Positions 1-12,173 of a stretch of DNA of 64,000 nucleotides are shown one piece after another. Positions within the stretch are counted from its first letter, which is position 1. Each line of letters opens with the position of its first letter. A program made the translations under genes and the position numbers. The stretch spans positions 2,226,158-2,290,157 of the forward strand of contig NW_019091359.1 in the NCBI RefSeq assembly GCF_001949145.1. The letters are read 5' to 3'. Under the pieces are notes generated by a model. It was given only the letters and a program-made list of their open reading frames with translations. It had not been told where the DNA came from and did not search any database. Source of the DNA: Acanthaster planci. Its lineage: Eukaryota; Echinodermata; Asteroidea; Valvatida; Acanthasteridae.

Positions 1-76
1 GCACTATTGCCCCCTTTTCTGGTCAATATACATGCATGTGTAGTATATCATGTTGCTTCGGTTGGTCCCCTTGCAG

Positions 77-2686
77 GTGTTGCATACATCCTGAAGCTAC
101 TGGACCAATATAACGAGTTTGATTCACTTCACTGGTTCCACTCAGTCAGCTTCAAGTACAAGAAAGAGAAGGTAAAATCGTTTGCCATTGCTCGCACAAA
201 GTGCCGTTCTGCCGTCAAACCAGAAGAGTGAAATTAAAATTGAAGTAATCTAGTATTAAGCATTTCAAAGGGTACAAACAGATTTCTAACTCTGATTTCC
301 AGTGATAACGTTAATTTTAAAAAAAAAAGTATCTCTAATTTTTGAGCTCATAATGAGCTCATTTTTGAGCTAAGACTGATTTGATTAAATTGGTGCTTAA
401 AAATCTTATTTCCCAATCATCATATACAGTAGATACGTATAATAATGCAGCCTTCGTTTTTTGTTTGGTCAATTTCGGGTGGCATTTTTAGGAAGGAGTG
501 AAGAAACAACAGGCTAATGATGAGAAACTCCAGCAGACGGTCAGTTTGACCATCAAGAGACTGGACACATACCAACGGGTAAGGACAAGGACATACCCAA
601 TCCATTTCACTGCCAAGAGGACCCTACCCTCAATCTTTGTATGACTAGTTGACTACACCTTAAACTCAGAAGCATATTTGTAATTAAATGACATGTGGGC
701 TCCATTGCCCTGTTCCCACTCTGAGATGTGTTTCTTTAAAGTGTAGATACTATTTGTGCTCATTCTGGTGGAAAGTGTTTGTGCTCAGTCCCAGCTGCAC
801 ACTCAGTTCTCCCAGTGGGCATACACCGTGTGCCCTTTACTAGCTCACTGGTAGGCCTTACAGCAGGTCATCGGTAGTTCTCGTATACATAGATTCAGTG
901 TAACTTTTCTCTGGGAATTACCCATCCTGGCCCCCGGCTTACTTTTTTAAACTGAAACTGCTGGATGTGGACAGGAAAGAAGGAAATCTGAGGAACAGCG
1001 GGGTAGAGAGTTCAATTCTTGGCCACATCTCTCTAAATGCAACCAGTGGACATGCAGATGAATCCAACAATGTTTCACTGGAAATTCCCGATGGGCGCCC
1101 TTAATGGCAGAAAGCACCGTGTGTTGGGTTTTGTACAGAACAGCTGTCATGGTACAATGGTTCTGTACAACATGTATCACAATGCCTTCCACCATTGGCG
1201 GGGGCCACTGCAAAATCAGTGACAGTATCACCGTGGTCACCCGATGCCTCAACAGTACGCATGGCATACCGGTACATTGTTCAATATGACTAATATGATA
1301 TGCTGGTTCCTTGAAGGATGAAGGACTCTTCTGTGTTTGCATGTATACTCTCAGGAGTTCGATCTACTGTACTACAGTCTGAGCAGTGCTCGCATCTTCT
1401 TCCGAGCTGACAAGACCGCCGCCGAGGAGCAAGAGGAGACAAAGGAAAAGGAAAAAGAAGGTAAAATAATAAGAGAAATTAACGGCTCATTTTCCTGGCC
1501 AGTTGGAGCTCCTGATTAATGGGGCAAGTTTGAAAGATTTTCCTGCTCCATTTTTTTTAACGTTCTTGCTCACTCATGGATAGTTCCAGAGCTTGGATTA
1601 AGAAGGGGGGTCACCTTTATTGTCCAGTTGAAAATATGTTTCAAAGTGAGGCTGTACCTGTAAGTATAGCCATACAGTCAGGCGCCTTCCCATGTCAAAG
1701 TGCTCAATAAATAAAGTAGATTCAGGGAGCCTGATTCCAAACGGCCATCTTGTGTATAAAGCGCATTGGTCGATCATGACTGAAATTTGTCTTTCAGAAG
1801 TTGCTGCGGGAGAGGCAGAGAGCAGTAACCAACAGGCAGCCCTACCTGAGACACCCAGCAACCAAGGTCAGTCACAAAGAGACTTTGACACCTGACCTGA
1901 CATATAGAGCACTCTCCGGGCAGACAGTGATTTTGTTTTCCATACTGCATATTCATTATGGGTGCATTGTGAAGTTTACAATAGGTCATGTATCGTACAT
2001 AGCAGGTTAAAGGTCACGAGGCATGACAGTTCACTGTACAACTTGTGTGGTAGATTGTTCAGTATTACTACGAAACAACTCCTTGGCAGATGAAGAGGCC
2101 TCTCTGGCGAAAGAAAGGCTGATGGCATTAAGTTTTCCAACCGGGTTCTTGCACGCATTCGGCGTGCACGCGAAGACTACACATTCTAGACTAAATTTGT
2201 TGCATGTACTCGGCATGCTCTGCATGAAACCCGCATCACCTTGCGCGCCTATGCAATGAGTGCATACCAAAAGACTGTCAGTTTCATTTCAAAATGCGCC
2301 CTCTTTAGTCCCTGCTCAGAGCGGATAGCTGAGTGGTAAAGGAGCTTGCTTTGTAAAGCTGAAGATTGGCAGTTTGATTTCTGCCCAGACTATCTTAATG
2401 GCAGTTTGTCGTCATATTTTTCAAAGTGTCGACTAGAAGTTGGAGTGTTTAAAAATTTAAAAACTTGTGTGTGTGGATCCAATCCATGCCTTGTCTCACT
2501 ACAGTCTTTATAGCAGGCCGCGCAGGGCATCAGCAGTTTTTGCACAAAGCCCATGAACGCTCACCTTAACAGAAGGCTTATTACCACAGTACAAGACCAA
2601 GTTGGATTTGTTTGGTGTCTTGTTTCTTCACAGCCGCCATCCAAGCCCCACCACAGGCTTCACTCCCAGCTATTATGCCCAGCTAA
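77..2686 (+). CDS. WASHC4: WASH complex subunit 4 (SWIP), 3' end, five exons
   Basis: C-terminal part of WASHC4 (SWIP/KIAA1033), a subunit of the endosomal WASH complex that activates Arp2/3 for cargo sorting. Coding exons are 77-171, 492-578, 1355-1460, 1798-1866 and 2634-2686; phases agree and all visible introns are GT-AG. Diagnostic peptides are [37 protein letters not shown] and [18 protein letters not shown], nearly identical to my recollection of the vertebrate protein. After the conserved helix the tail is acidic and Lys/Glu-rich (KEKEKE), then Gln/Pro/Ala-rich and unlike vertebrates, ending IMPS at TAA 2684-2686. The gene is cut by the left window edge, so the 5' exons lie outside. 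Identity is very secure; the last two, poorly conserved exons are supported only by splice sites and phase. Confidence 0.95.
2318..2391 (+). repeat. tRNA-like SINE head in the last WASHC4 intron
   Basis: An A-box-like TAGCTGAGTGGT (2326-2337) is followed about 40 bases later by a B-box-like GGCAGTTTGATTTCTG. The spacing is tRNA-like and a TTTGTAA lies where the anticodon loop would be. The T arm has no GTTCGA core, so this is more likely a decayed tRNA-derived SINE head than a working tRNA gene. It lies in the 1867-2633 intron. Confidence 0.45.
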
Positions 2687-3752
2687 CTGTCCCAACAGAG
2701 GGCTCAAACATGCCACAGAGGAAAGGTATAGTTCAGACGAACTGGAGAAGTTACTGTGGACAAGTTATCTAATTATCAACGGAAGTCAGTTCTCTGGAAG
2801 TATCCTGGGTATCCTTGGATGGAATTGTGGGAAATTTGATAATGAACATCTGTGATGCAGAGAACCAGAGCAAAATCTCAACAGCTCTTTGGAAAGGTGC
2901 GGATGCGGATGCATTGTTGACTATGTTTGTGTAGGGAAGAGCAAAGGCAGTCATTCTTACAAATAAAGATAACAAGATAACGAGGAATAAGTTGAGTGGC
3001 CAATTTTGCTGTGCAGAATTTGTTACCCAGTGAAGTCTGTTTAGGCAGGAGACTGGATCTAAGGTGACACCATTTATTGTCTTATGTATTAATTTGTTTG
3101 ATGTTAAGATATGTTGAGAGTTTCGTTTTTTGATGAGGCTATGTATAGGACCTTTTATATCAGATTTTGTAAAAGGATTCTGGAAGCGTGGGGCCTTTTG
3201 TTACTGGTTTTCTTCATTCTTCCACCCCCACATTCTTTTGTCACTATGGTACAGCCCCCAAGATTGGATGTGGCACATTTTAAGTAAACTATTTTATAAA
3301 TGAAAAGACTACAGGCTTGAATGTTGGAAATTGATTCCTTTCTGTGACTTGCCGCTACAGATTAATCAGCCGATTGTATTTCATTCAGCAATTTCAAATT
3401 AACGAAATACTAAAAGTGGCGTGAAATTGTAGAAGCCATTGACAAAGATTTCTCTGGGTGGTCTCAGTATTTGCAACATGAGCTTGTTGCTGACATGTTG
3501 GTCTGGCTTTTAGAGTGAGTGTGTTTTGTCACAAGTCACAAAGAGCGTCCTGGGAAAACAGATCATCTGCCAAATTTGTTCAGCATTTAACAATATCGAA
3601 AATCACTAATTATTGAGAAATTGAACTATTGCCATGTCAGATTGAAAATCAACTGAAATCGTGAAAGGTTCTATGCCTGATATATTTTGGATTTAATTTC
3701 CCGGTTGGGAAGGGAATGATGTCTGTATGAAGATGTATACTCACCTTATTTG

Positions 3753-3758
3753 AATAAA
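3753..3758 (+). promoter_or_regulatory. possible WASHC4 poly(A) signal
   Basis: Canonical AATAAA about 1.07 kb past the WASHC4 stop, followed within 60 bases by a GT/G-rich stretch. An alternative AATAAA lies at 2962-2967. Position is the only evidence. Confidence 0.3.
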
Positions 3759-6184
3759 ATCAATTTGAATGTCCAGGACCTGGGGGAGGGGAGGAGTTCA
3801 ATGACAACTGATGGGGGTGCCGTAATAACATAAAACAAAATGTATAAATGTCATTTTAGATGGAGCTCAGTGCTATAATCCTACATTCCTATAATTTCTT
3901 CAGATCTCTCCATTAGAAGTTTTTCAATTGGAGAGGCAATGGAAACTGTTAACAACGGTGGTACGCGTTGTACATTTTGTTCTAACGTTTTCTGTCGATT
4001 TTGTCTGGTATACATGAAAATAGTTATTCGTTTCACAAAAAGTCTGATATTGAAATGTGAAGCGACTTGAGTGTTGCTTTGCTAAGTCGGCAACACGTCT
4101 TTCTCAAGTTGAATTTTTAAGATTTGTCTGTGGATCAAATTCACAAATTTAACAAGAAAAAAATCTATATATTGGATGGCCAGCAAGGCCTAGCGCCTGA
4201 CATCCAGTTAAGTTGGAATGTGAAAAACCAGGAGTTCCCTTTATGGGGTAAATGATGCATGGAGAAGTAATTTTTATTAGAGCCGAGAAAGATTAGATAA
4301 CGCTTTATTCTGTTCTTGAATGTTTCATGTAACTGTTATAATTTGTTCTCGCTCTGAAAGCGAACACAGCCTTTATTTGGACTAATATTGTTATAAAAAC
4401 ATATTAATGATAATTATGAGTTGTAAGAACGGGCCATGATAGACCTTAGTTCTGCTGTGTCCCTCAGCTGAGCATCGACTGAAGATCAGTCCAAATATAT
4501 CTGCGGAATGTCATGAGTAACCCTGTTTGAAAAAAAAATACAGTGAGAAGCCTCCATGTATTTGTTTTTCACAATTCCAGAAGCTGATTTCCAGAATTGT
4601 GGAATTATTTATGACAATGTATAAATGTGTAATTTACAAGCTGGCTGCAGAATGCTTGGAATAAGGAAAATGCATGCGTGAAGGAGGATTGTGAAACATT
4701 GCGGTCTTGAATTCCTTTTCATGCCCAAACAGAATTTTGAAAAGTGAAATCAGTTGCTCATTGAAAAAGATGTATTATTGTTCATAATGTATAAGTTTTA
4801 TAGAAAATTCAATTCACAAATATACTAAAGTGTTGAACCACGAATCAACCAACCATTTACAATTGATTTGTGTGCAAAGCAGGCGTGTATTGGGCTGTTA
4901 ATCACCGAAGTAAAGCTTGCCAAATATTTCTGAAAATTACAAAATGCGTAATTGCTTATTAGCTTATACTTTTCATGAATGAATCTGCTTGACGTATTTC
5001 TACTTTAGGGTGTGCCATCTGAAGCACAGATTATCTATTTGTTACTAACGGTAAAGGTTTGGAGCATTCTTCTTATGTAAGCTTACCGATGGGGAAAAAA
5101 TTATATAATTGTTGATCAATTACCCATGACTGCTTAAAACACCAAGAGGTCAATGGATTCAATCTGTTATACTTCAGGGTGGGGTATTTTATAAAGTGGA
5201 TCCTGTTTGGGTTAATAAGTATACCAAACAAGTTGATAAATTGCGAAAGCGCTGCGCGTTGAAAGTCCTCAAAACGTCGGGACCGATCCTCGCTGAAGAT
5301 CCCTGAAAAAATGAACATTTTGGACTGCACACACAGTGACTGTGACTTTGTCATTCGGTTATGTTGTCTTTTACATTATCTTACAAACCAGCGTTGCAGC
5401 TGACGTTAAGAAAAGGAAAAGCAAGTCATAAGTGCCCCCTCCCCCGAGTTTGCCCTTTTTCCATTGTGGGATTATTAATTAATGTATATTATGACCAACG
5501 TAACCAGTGGTTTACAAGGGACGCGATCACACGATTTATCAGAATGGAACTTTGTTTGCATTCCGTAGCAAGTTGCATTTCCATCGACAGTGTAACAAGC
5601 TAAAAGGTATTTTTATATAAATGAAATGTTTCCTACTGAGATAATTGTTCATAAATCTTAACAGAAGGCTGTATTCAGAGAGGGTGTATTCTGTTTCGAG
5701 TGGCCTTCTCATTTTTGCTTATATTCCTGTTCTAATCATGAGTGTTTGTTTGGACTGTTGCGCTTCGTCATGTGCTCTGTTTAATGTTCAAACTGCCATC
5801 ACACGGTATGTAGGCCTAGTTAGAAACGAAAGGTGATCGTGATTGACAAGGCAGTGTGATATTAACCTTCGGTAATTAGGATTTGATTGCGATGTAGTTC
5901 TCCGCCCTCCCCTTGCTCTGTAATGTTGACTTGCAGGCAGTTTTGAAACCAATCCTTCTACCCTGGCCACGTACATGAGTTAGTAAGGTGAAATGATTTG
6001 GGAACCTCTCAAATTAATTCGCTCAAAATAAGTTGCATGCGCTACATTTTCATTTCAACAGTTACGTTTATATTTGTCCATTGCCTTTTAGTTGAACGAG
6101 ATGGCAGCCTGTTATGTAATATTTTGGCGGCAAGAGGCCATGAAACTTAAGTTTAATGAATAGATTTTTTTTATCAAATAAATT

Positions 6185-6237
6185 ACCCTAACACTCCTCA
6201 ATCCTTCACCTGTTGGAGCTCTGAGGAGTGTTAGGGT
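6185..6237. repeat. perfect 16-bp inverted repeat
   Basis: Arm ACCCTAACACTCCTCA (6185-6200) is the exact reverse complement of 6222-6237, with a 21-base loop. It lies 330 bases beyond the stop of the first GPCR gene. It could be the ends of a tiny inverted-repeat element or an RNA hairpin in that gene's 3' UTR. Confidence 0.7.
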
Positions 6238-6566
6238 TAAAGCATCCAAATTCTGTGAACCAACAAACAACTTTTTTGACACAAATAATGACCTGTGGTT
6301 GTTAATTATGTTCTAACTCCCGGGAAACCGTCTGTTTGTTGAATTCGGAGATTTATAATACACGGAAAGTAAACATTATATAAATTCTATATGCCCTGGT
6401 ATTTTTAATTTGGAAAAGGAAGCATTCACTCCCTGTTACACAGTTAACACAAAAGGCATCGCTGTTAATGTTCTTTGTGATACTCGACGATAAAACACGA
6501 CTACAATGTGATCAATATTTTTTTAATTCATTTAAATCCCAATACTTAAAGGAAAGTTGTTTGAAT

Positions 6567-7898
6567 TCATGTTGTATTCCACCTGCAGTGAGCTAAACAA
6601 TGTCTGATCCTACGAAGTTCATTCCTGAAATCTTGCCTGAATCGTCTGTTCGCCAGTCCATAGATCAACGGATTAACGGCACTATTGATGTACAAAGCCG
6701 AAGTGAGCACGCACAAAATGTTCACGTGTGTACTATTGATGATGGCTCCAGCATGTACCGCCAAGAACGTACAGATTAAGATAACGTACGGCAGCCAGGC
6801 CAGGGTAAATACAACACTGGTAATGAAAAGCATCCTGGTTGTCTTTTGCTGAAGGACTTCGGCACCGGGCCTTTGCTGGGCGTGTTGTACCCCGTTAGCT
6901 GATGGCGCTTTGCTCGATTGCATTTCCGTAGGATTGACACCCTGATTTATCTTATGTGACACGCCTGGAAGCGTCGCTTGGTCTGTGTCGAGGTGAAGAC
7001 AGCTCTTCGCTGCTGCTTCTTGGGACAAACTGCGAATGTCTTCACTTGACGGGGTGTTCGCATTGTCAACTGTAGCACACATTTTCCCAGGGTTGGTTTG
7101 CGAGGTACCCGGTTGGTTGGAGGCATGTGGCACTTGGTTGTTAACTGAGATTGTCGAGAGACACGACGCAGCTTTGTCCATATTTGGCGTACTTAAATTG
7201 CTTACGTCTTTTGCTGCGTCAAGTATTTTTACCGAGCGCTTGCTGACACATCTTAAAGCGTATTCGTTTCCCGTTGCTTTCCCATCAACAGCGACTCTGA
7301 CGTGTTTGCGGACGGTCTTGTAAATGTTACCGTAGGAAAAGACAATCACCACAAACACGATAAGGAAAGTCAAGATTTTTACTGCTGCTTCAATGTAGAA
7401 AAGGAATGACACTGACCAGTCGTTGGGTTGTCGCGCTAACGACGGGATGACGATTGCTACCGACATGAGTATTGCGGCAAAAACAGCAATCTTGCTCCTC
7501 CTTGGCGTGAAAAATCGACTTTGGGCGCGGCATATGCAGTCGTAGCGATCCAATGCAATGAGCCCCGTGTTTAAAGCCGAATATGCGACGGTTGCATTTT
7601 CAGTGGGCCGGATGTAACGGAGGATGAGATTATTGTCTATGTTTGGAGTCGTCAGAGCTAAGACTGTTCCAATTAAATGTGGAATTCTTAATGTACAGAC
7701 AGCGAGATCGGCCCAGGCCAAGGCCATGATCAGGACATGGGTGCTAGTCTTACGGGTCTTGGTCCAGTAGACACGGAGGATGAGGCAGTTGCCAGGCACG
7801 CCAAAAAGGAACAGAAGCGAGTTCACAATTACTTCCAAATAGAACCAGAACGAATGCTGCGGTACGAACATTTCGTTAAATCTCGAGACGTTTTCCAT
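6567..7898 (-). CDS. intronless rhodopsin-class GPCR, array copy G1, 443 aa
   Basis: Seven-transmembrane receptor read from ATG at 7898 to the stop at 6567 without introns. TM1 has the GN motif (GVPGNCLILRV), TM2 LAWADL with the conserved Asp, TM3 ends DRYDCICR, TM6 has LAWLPY in place of CWxP, and TM7 has NPLIYGLANRRFRQDF. The third intracellular loop is very long (about 170 residues) and Ser/Thr/Gln-rich. There is no Cys at the top of TM3 and none in ECL2, so the usual disulfide is absent. It is the most divergent intact member: it has CICRAQ rather than CICRPQ and a longer tail ending HCRWNTT. A plasma-membrane signalling role follows from the family; ligand and G protein are unknown. I could not place it in a named peptide or amine subfamily. 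Confidence 0.92.
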   Translation of the reverse strand: MENVSRFNEMFVPQHSFWFYLEVIVNSLLFLFGVPGNCLILRVYWTKTRKTSTHVLIMALAWADLAVCTLRIPHLIGTVLALTTPNIDNNLILRYIRPTENATVAYSALNTGLIALDRYDCICRAQSRFFTPRRSKIAVFAAILMSVAIVIPSLARQPNDWSVSFLFYIEAAVKILTFLIVFVVIVFSYGNIYKTVRKHVRVAVDGKATGNEYALRCVSKRSVKILDAAKDVSNLSTPNMDKAASCLSTISVNNQVPHASNQPGTSQTNPGKMCATVDNANTPSSEDIRSLSQEAAAKSCLHLDTDQATLPGVSHKINQGVNPTEMQSSKAPSANGVQHAQQRPGAEVLQQKTTRMLFITSVVFTLAWLPYVILICTFLAVHAGAIINSTHVNILCVLTSALYINSAVNPLIYGLANRRFRQDFRNELRRIRHCLAHCRWNTT

Positions 7899-10800
7899 AG
7901 TTTCTTATCCCGGAATGATTGGCAAAAGCGTGGTTACTGTCACTGTATTTGGTAAATTTAACTCTTTGCGAATGATGCACAGCACACATGGTCTTTGATT
8001 CAAAATTGGCATCGACAGATAGCCGCACCTTACCAGCCACTAGGAGCGAAAGTCCAATGTCACTTAAACGTTAATTGGCAGGTTTGCATCTAAGGTAGCT
8101 CACATGATAAACGCCCACGCATGTTTTCCTATGTTGTAATTATACAAGCGGAGTGTATGAGCGACGCCGAATCCATTCAGCGATATTAAAGTTTAGATAT
8201 AACAATGAGGCAATTATGAATGCAGCCGTTGGCATGGTAAATTTCAAACGATGTATACCTTAAGTCTGATCATGGTAGCAGCAAATTTTGGTAAATAATA
8301 ATAACTGTGCGTCCATTGAACAGTAATATCCAACTACACTAAAGTACCCCCCTATGTTGCAAAATTGAAAAAGTTCCATATTAATAGGGCGGCACTCCGT
8401 TATTTTGTTATTAAAAGTCACTACTTTCACAATGAACTGAAAGGTCCATTATAACTTTGAAATGGGCGGGTTCATCTCTGAAACGTGTGACGTGTTTTGA
8501 TTTGATTTGGTTTGGTTGCGTTTTCTCTCGTATATTTTTCTTTTCTTTCGTTTTCTTTTGGTTTTTAATCGACCGAGGATTATTTCTGCAGTATTGGCGT
8601 ATGAAATATTGCTTTTATTGTGACCAGACACTCGCAGAGTGTTCAGCACGAGATCAACATTATTTTCTTTTGCTTGTTAATCAGTCGAAACAGCACATTC
8701 ATGATTAATTTCACATCTTTCTAACTTTTTCAACAACACGTGGCCTCGAAACTTCACTTACAGTCTCTAACAAGAATTGAACAAGTTAGTGGAAGGTCTT
8801 GGGTTGAGTTCTGACCGTGCATGCTTGAAAATCTTTTTTCGTCGGTGGTTAGGATGTTTGCTAAATATTGGTTCGCGATATAATCTCTATGGGCGGAGAT
8901 CCCAGGGCTTGGGGTAGACCTATATCCCGCCACTTTTTTGGGGGGATGACCAATTTAATTATCTCCCCCCACCCCAATTGCACACGTTTTTCAAGTCACT
9001 AGCATTATGCACACGCTACGCATAAGGATGACCTTTCAGAAATCAAAGCCCCATGTGACAAGAGTCTCCGCCCATGATAATCTTCATCCATTTCTGATGT
9101 CAATCTCGACGGATTAGCTGTTTTCAGACATCACTATTTTGTTTTAAGACTTCTGAAAGCTTGAGAGGTCTACAAATACGCCAGGTTGGCCAAAATTTCT
9201 GAAACTATCCATTTTTATATTCAACTTTTAGGATTCCCAAATCAACAGAATGGAGCTTGAAATAGATACAGTGAATACATGAATTTGTGACAGTAGGAGT
9301 GAAGATTTTAATTTCACTGTAACCAGTTTTGTTCTTTGTTCAAATACAAGTTGCCCCTATGCAACACTTCCTTTGAAGTATTTTTGGGCATGTTCTTTTA
9401 CATTTTCATTGAAAATAAAACCAATCGGATGAGCTTTACTAATTATGTCCTTGCTCATAACGAAATCTGATGATATCTAAATTATGATGGAAATACATAA
9501 TTTATTCTCACTTCAAAGTTCTTTTTTGGAAACGCAGCTAAATGATGCCGAATAATAACATCAGACCCTGCAGCCAGAAAAAAAAATCCAAAATAGAGTA
9601 GGGGACCAACATATTACGTGTCAGGAAAAAACATGCTCTTTCAATGACCCTAAAAATCAGTTAAGGGATATCAGATTCAAGGATTGCGAAGTCCAGTCAG
9701 GTAGATTAGCCTTACGTTTTGTTTTGCTGTTACCCAAACCTCAAATTTTGCTTTTGGGTCCTCTAGCAGCTGCCTGGGGCTACTCTACATCCTGGCTACG
9801 TTATTGTCTTTATGCACACCTGCAAACATTTTAAACAACTGTTTTGAAACATGTTTCATGTGGATTACTTTTATATTACATTGTAGGCCTGTTTACAAAC
9901 CGAATGACTACATTGGATAATTACTGCTTGGTCGTTCTCCTGGGCCCTGTGGTCGACTTCATTGTTTCCACCTAATGCGCTGAAGCACCCACTTTGATTG
10001 ATGTATTGTTTTTTGGCGTGCTGAACGCGTAAAATTGAGCGGTGTAAAATTAATTGAGCTATCATCTTTTCGATCTGTTGCGTTTAGTGAAGGGCCTCGA
10101 TTTTGCTCAATTGTGTTACTGTCGACCAGGAAGGCGGTTAAAACCGTCAGGGAGGGGATTAAGAACAATAGGTGCATTCGGCCAACAAAGCTACCAACAT
10201 TGAATAATGGTTTATAATTTTAGAAAAAAAAATTGTAATAAAATTTTCCTATATTTCTTACGACTCAGGATATTTAGTATTCGGGGAAAAACTTCCATTG
10301 TGCCTCCGAACACCGAAACATAAAATTTAAAAACAAATGCAGGAAATATGAAACCAATATTATATAGCTGACTTGCCTGTCTCCTCTTAAAATTACAGCT
10401 CGTAAACTAGCTACCTTTTGTTTTATTCTACCCCAACCTTTCAATTTTATGCTATGTTGACATCCTGTGAATAAAACTGTTGATCTTCTCTGCCGTTCTA
10501 GGGAATGTCAATATCTTTTCAATGCCACATCTATATCCTTCTTTGTTTGACGCATAAGCAACTGTTTGTTTTAAATTAAAGTTTTGCCAAAACGTTGTTT
10601 GAAATTCCTTTTTATATTCAAAAATAGACAGAGAGGGAAGATGTATAATAGCAATGTTTACCTCTACTGTTTCCTTTATTGTTTGACAGAGATTAAATCG
10701 ATTTAATTATGTCAGCTCCTATTACGTAAATTCGTCATTTATCACAAACCAGTCAGAAAGCATTTAAAGAGCATAACTTTGATAATAGGCTGTCATATCA

Positions 10801-12173
10801 ACTTACCAAAAGGACACCCAAAAATATAGTAGAATATAAACAAGTCTATGATTTTGATCAATTAAGTTCATGGGCAAATCGAGGCTCAATTGGATTGAAA
10901 GCTCCTGTAGACCACTCAACATTATGATTAATTAAATAGACGTGTGCGGTACAGAAGGAAATTCACTTTTGCCCCCTAGAAGATCCCCAACCCTGACATG
11001 AGTTAAATTGAAATTTTGTGTATAAGCCTAGGCTACGAAACCCACTCAAAATAAATTCTGTTTTTTATACTTATCTTTTGCCGCATTAATGTAGAAAAAC
11101 ATGGCTTCCAAAGCCAGTGAGAAGGGCCGATCATTTCAAACCATGCTAGTTTATCACAATAGTGTCACATCATTGGTCTACCATTAAAATAATGCAAAAG
11201 CGCTTTGATATTAAGTTTAAAAAGCGCTATATAAGAACCAATTATTATTATTCCCCAAGTCTACCAAAAGTAGATTTGGGGAATACATGACTAAGAATGG
11301 TAATGCACTCTGCGGTTGTTACCACGATTTTTGTTGTAACCTTAATTCTTGTTAACCTGCTTTATTAAAGTGCTTTATTACATCATTCACAAACTCATCG
11401 TTTTTTATAGAGGTTAATCGTATTGCTCACACAATGGGTGTTTGATATATAAATTCTTTTAAAGCTTTTACTACTGCAGTATCACAACACAGCAGACTGA
11501 GTCATAAAGAATGACTTACAAAGAAATCAATAGTAGAAATTATTAATCGTCCAATTTAGTTTGAAACTAGCTTTTGATATGCTGCCAAAAAATACATGCT
11601 CGCATATTATCTATTTTCATCTGATATGATTCTGTCAGCTTTTTAAAAGCGAATGCTACAAGCAGAATAAAGAGAGAGTTTAAAAACCACGCAGATGTTT
11701 TTAGTTCAAAAGTTGCAGAAATATCAACCTGTTTACAATGTACATTTGTCCCAGTAACTTTAAAGAGGGTTGTATTTTGCATTTAGTGTTTAGAAATGTG
11801 TATTATTATCTGTTGTTTTGATAAATTTTTACACCTTACTTTTGTACTAACGGCAAGCCATAGTTTTTGTAGTCACTTGTAGGAAAACCATGACTGTGAC
11901 GTCAAAGAACAGACTATTAGCAATCTCATTTTTAGAGTTATTTCGAGTTTCGAAATGGCGATGTAAAGGCCTTTTCATACCTCAGGCGAATAAAGTGAAG
12001 CGAATTCGATGTTGTGAAACATTTTGACTGAAATTCACTCGATTTACAATGTGTTTAATTTTTGCGATTTCCGCAGCACAAACATGGGATCTGACGCTCG
12101 CTTTCGCGCCAAGTATATGAACCGTCCTGAAGACGGAATTTCCGCATTTTCATTAGTTTCAAGGTTGCTGGCA
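7899..12173. other. intergenic DNA between G1 and pseudogene G2
   Basis: No recognisable gene. Around 8880-9080 a pair of opposed ATGGGCGGAG / CTCCGCCCAT words may mark an old inverted-repeat element. Around 11190-11285 there is a decayed retroposon-like tail (AAAGCGCTATATAAG then ATTATTATT) followed by a short TTCCCCAA/TTGGGGAA hairpin. Short open frames are AT-rich and show no family signature. Confidence 0.45.
11190..11285 (+). repeat. retroposon-tail-like sequence plus short hairpin
   Basis: Two AAAGCGCT words, then TATATAAG and an ATT microsatellite tail, as commonly seen at SINE/LINE 3' ends. It is followed by ATTCCCCAAGTCTACC and its near inverse GTAGATTTGGGGAAT. Family not determined. 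Confidence 0.35.

Larger units (their letters stand above)
2687..6566. other. WASHC4 3' UTR and intergenic DNA without recognised genes
   Basis: No conserved protein was recognised in any frame. AATAAA signals on the + strand at about 2962 and 3753 could end WASHC4 transcripts; I cannot choose between them. The only distinct structure is the hairpin at 6185-6237. Short open frames here have no family signature. Confidence 0.5.

Noticed and set aside
5073-5836. Short open frames at 5.1-5.8 kb as an additional receptor relic
   Set aside because: No GPCR motif (GN, LAxAD, DRY, NPxxY) in any frame.
8880-9080. Inverted-repeat transposon from opposed ATGGGCGGAG words
   Set aside because: The inverse match is only about ten bases and does not extend; noted only as a possibility within the intergenic entry.
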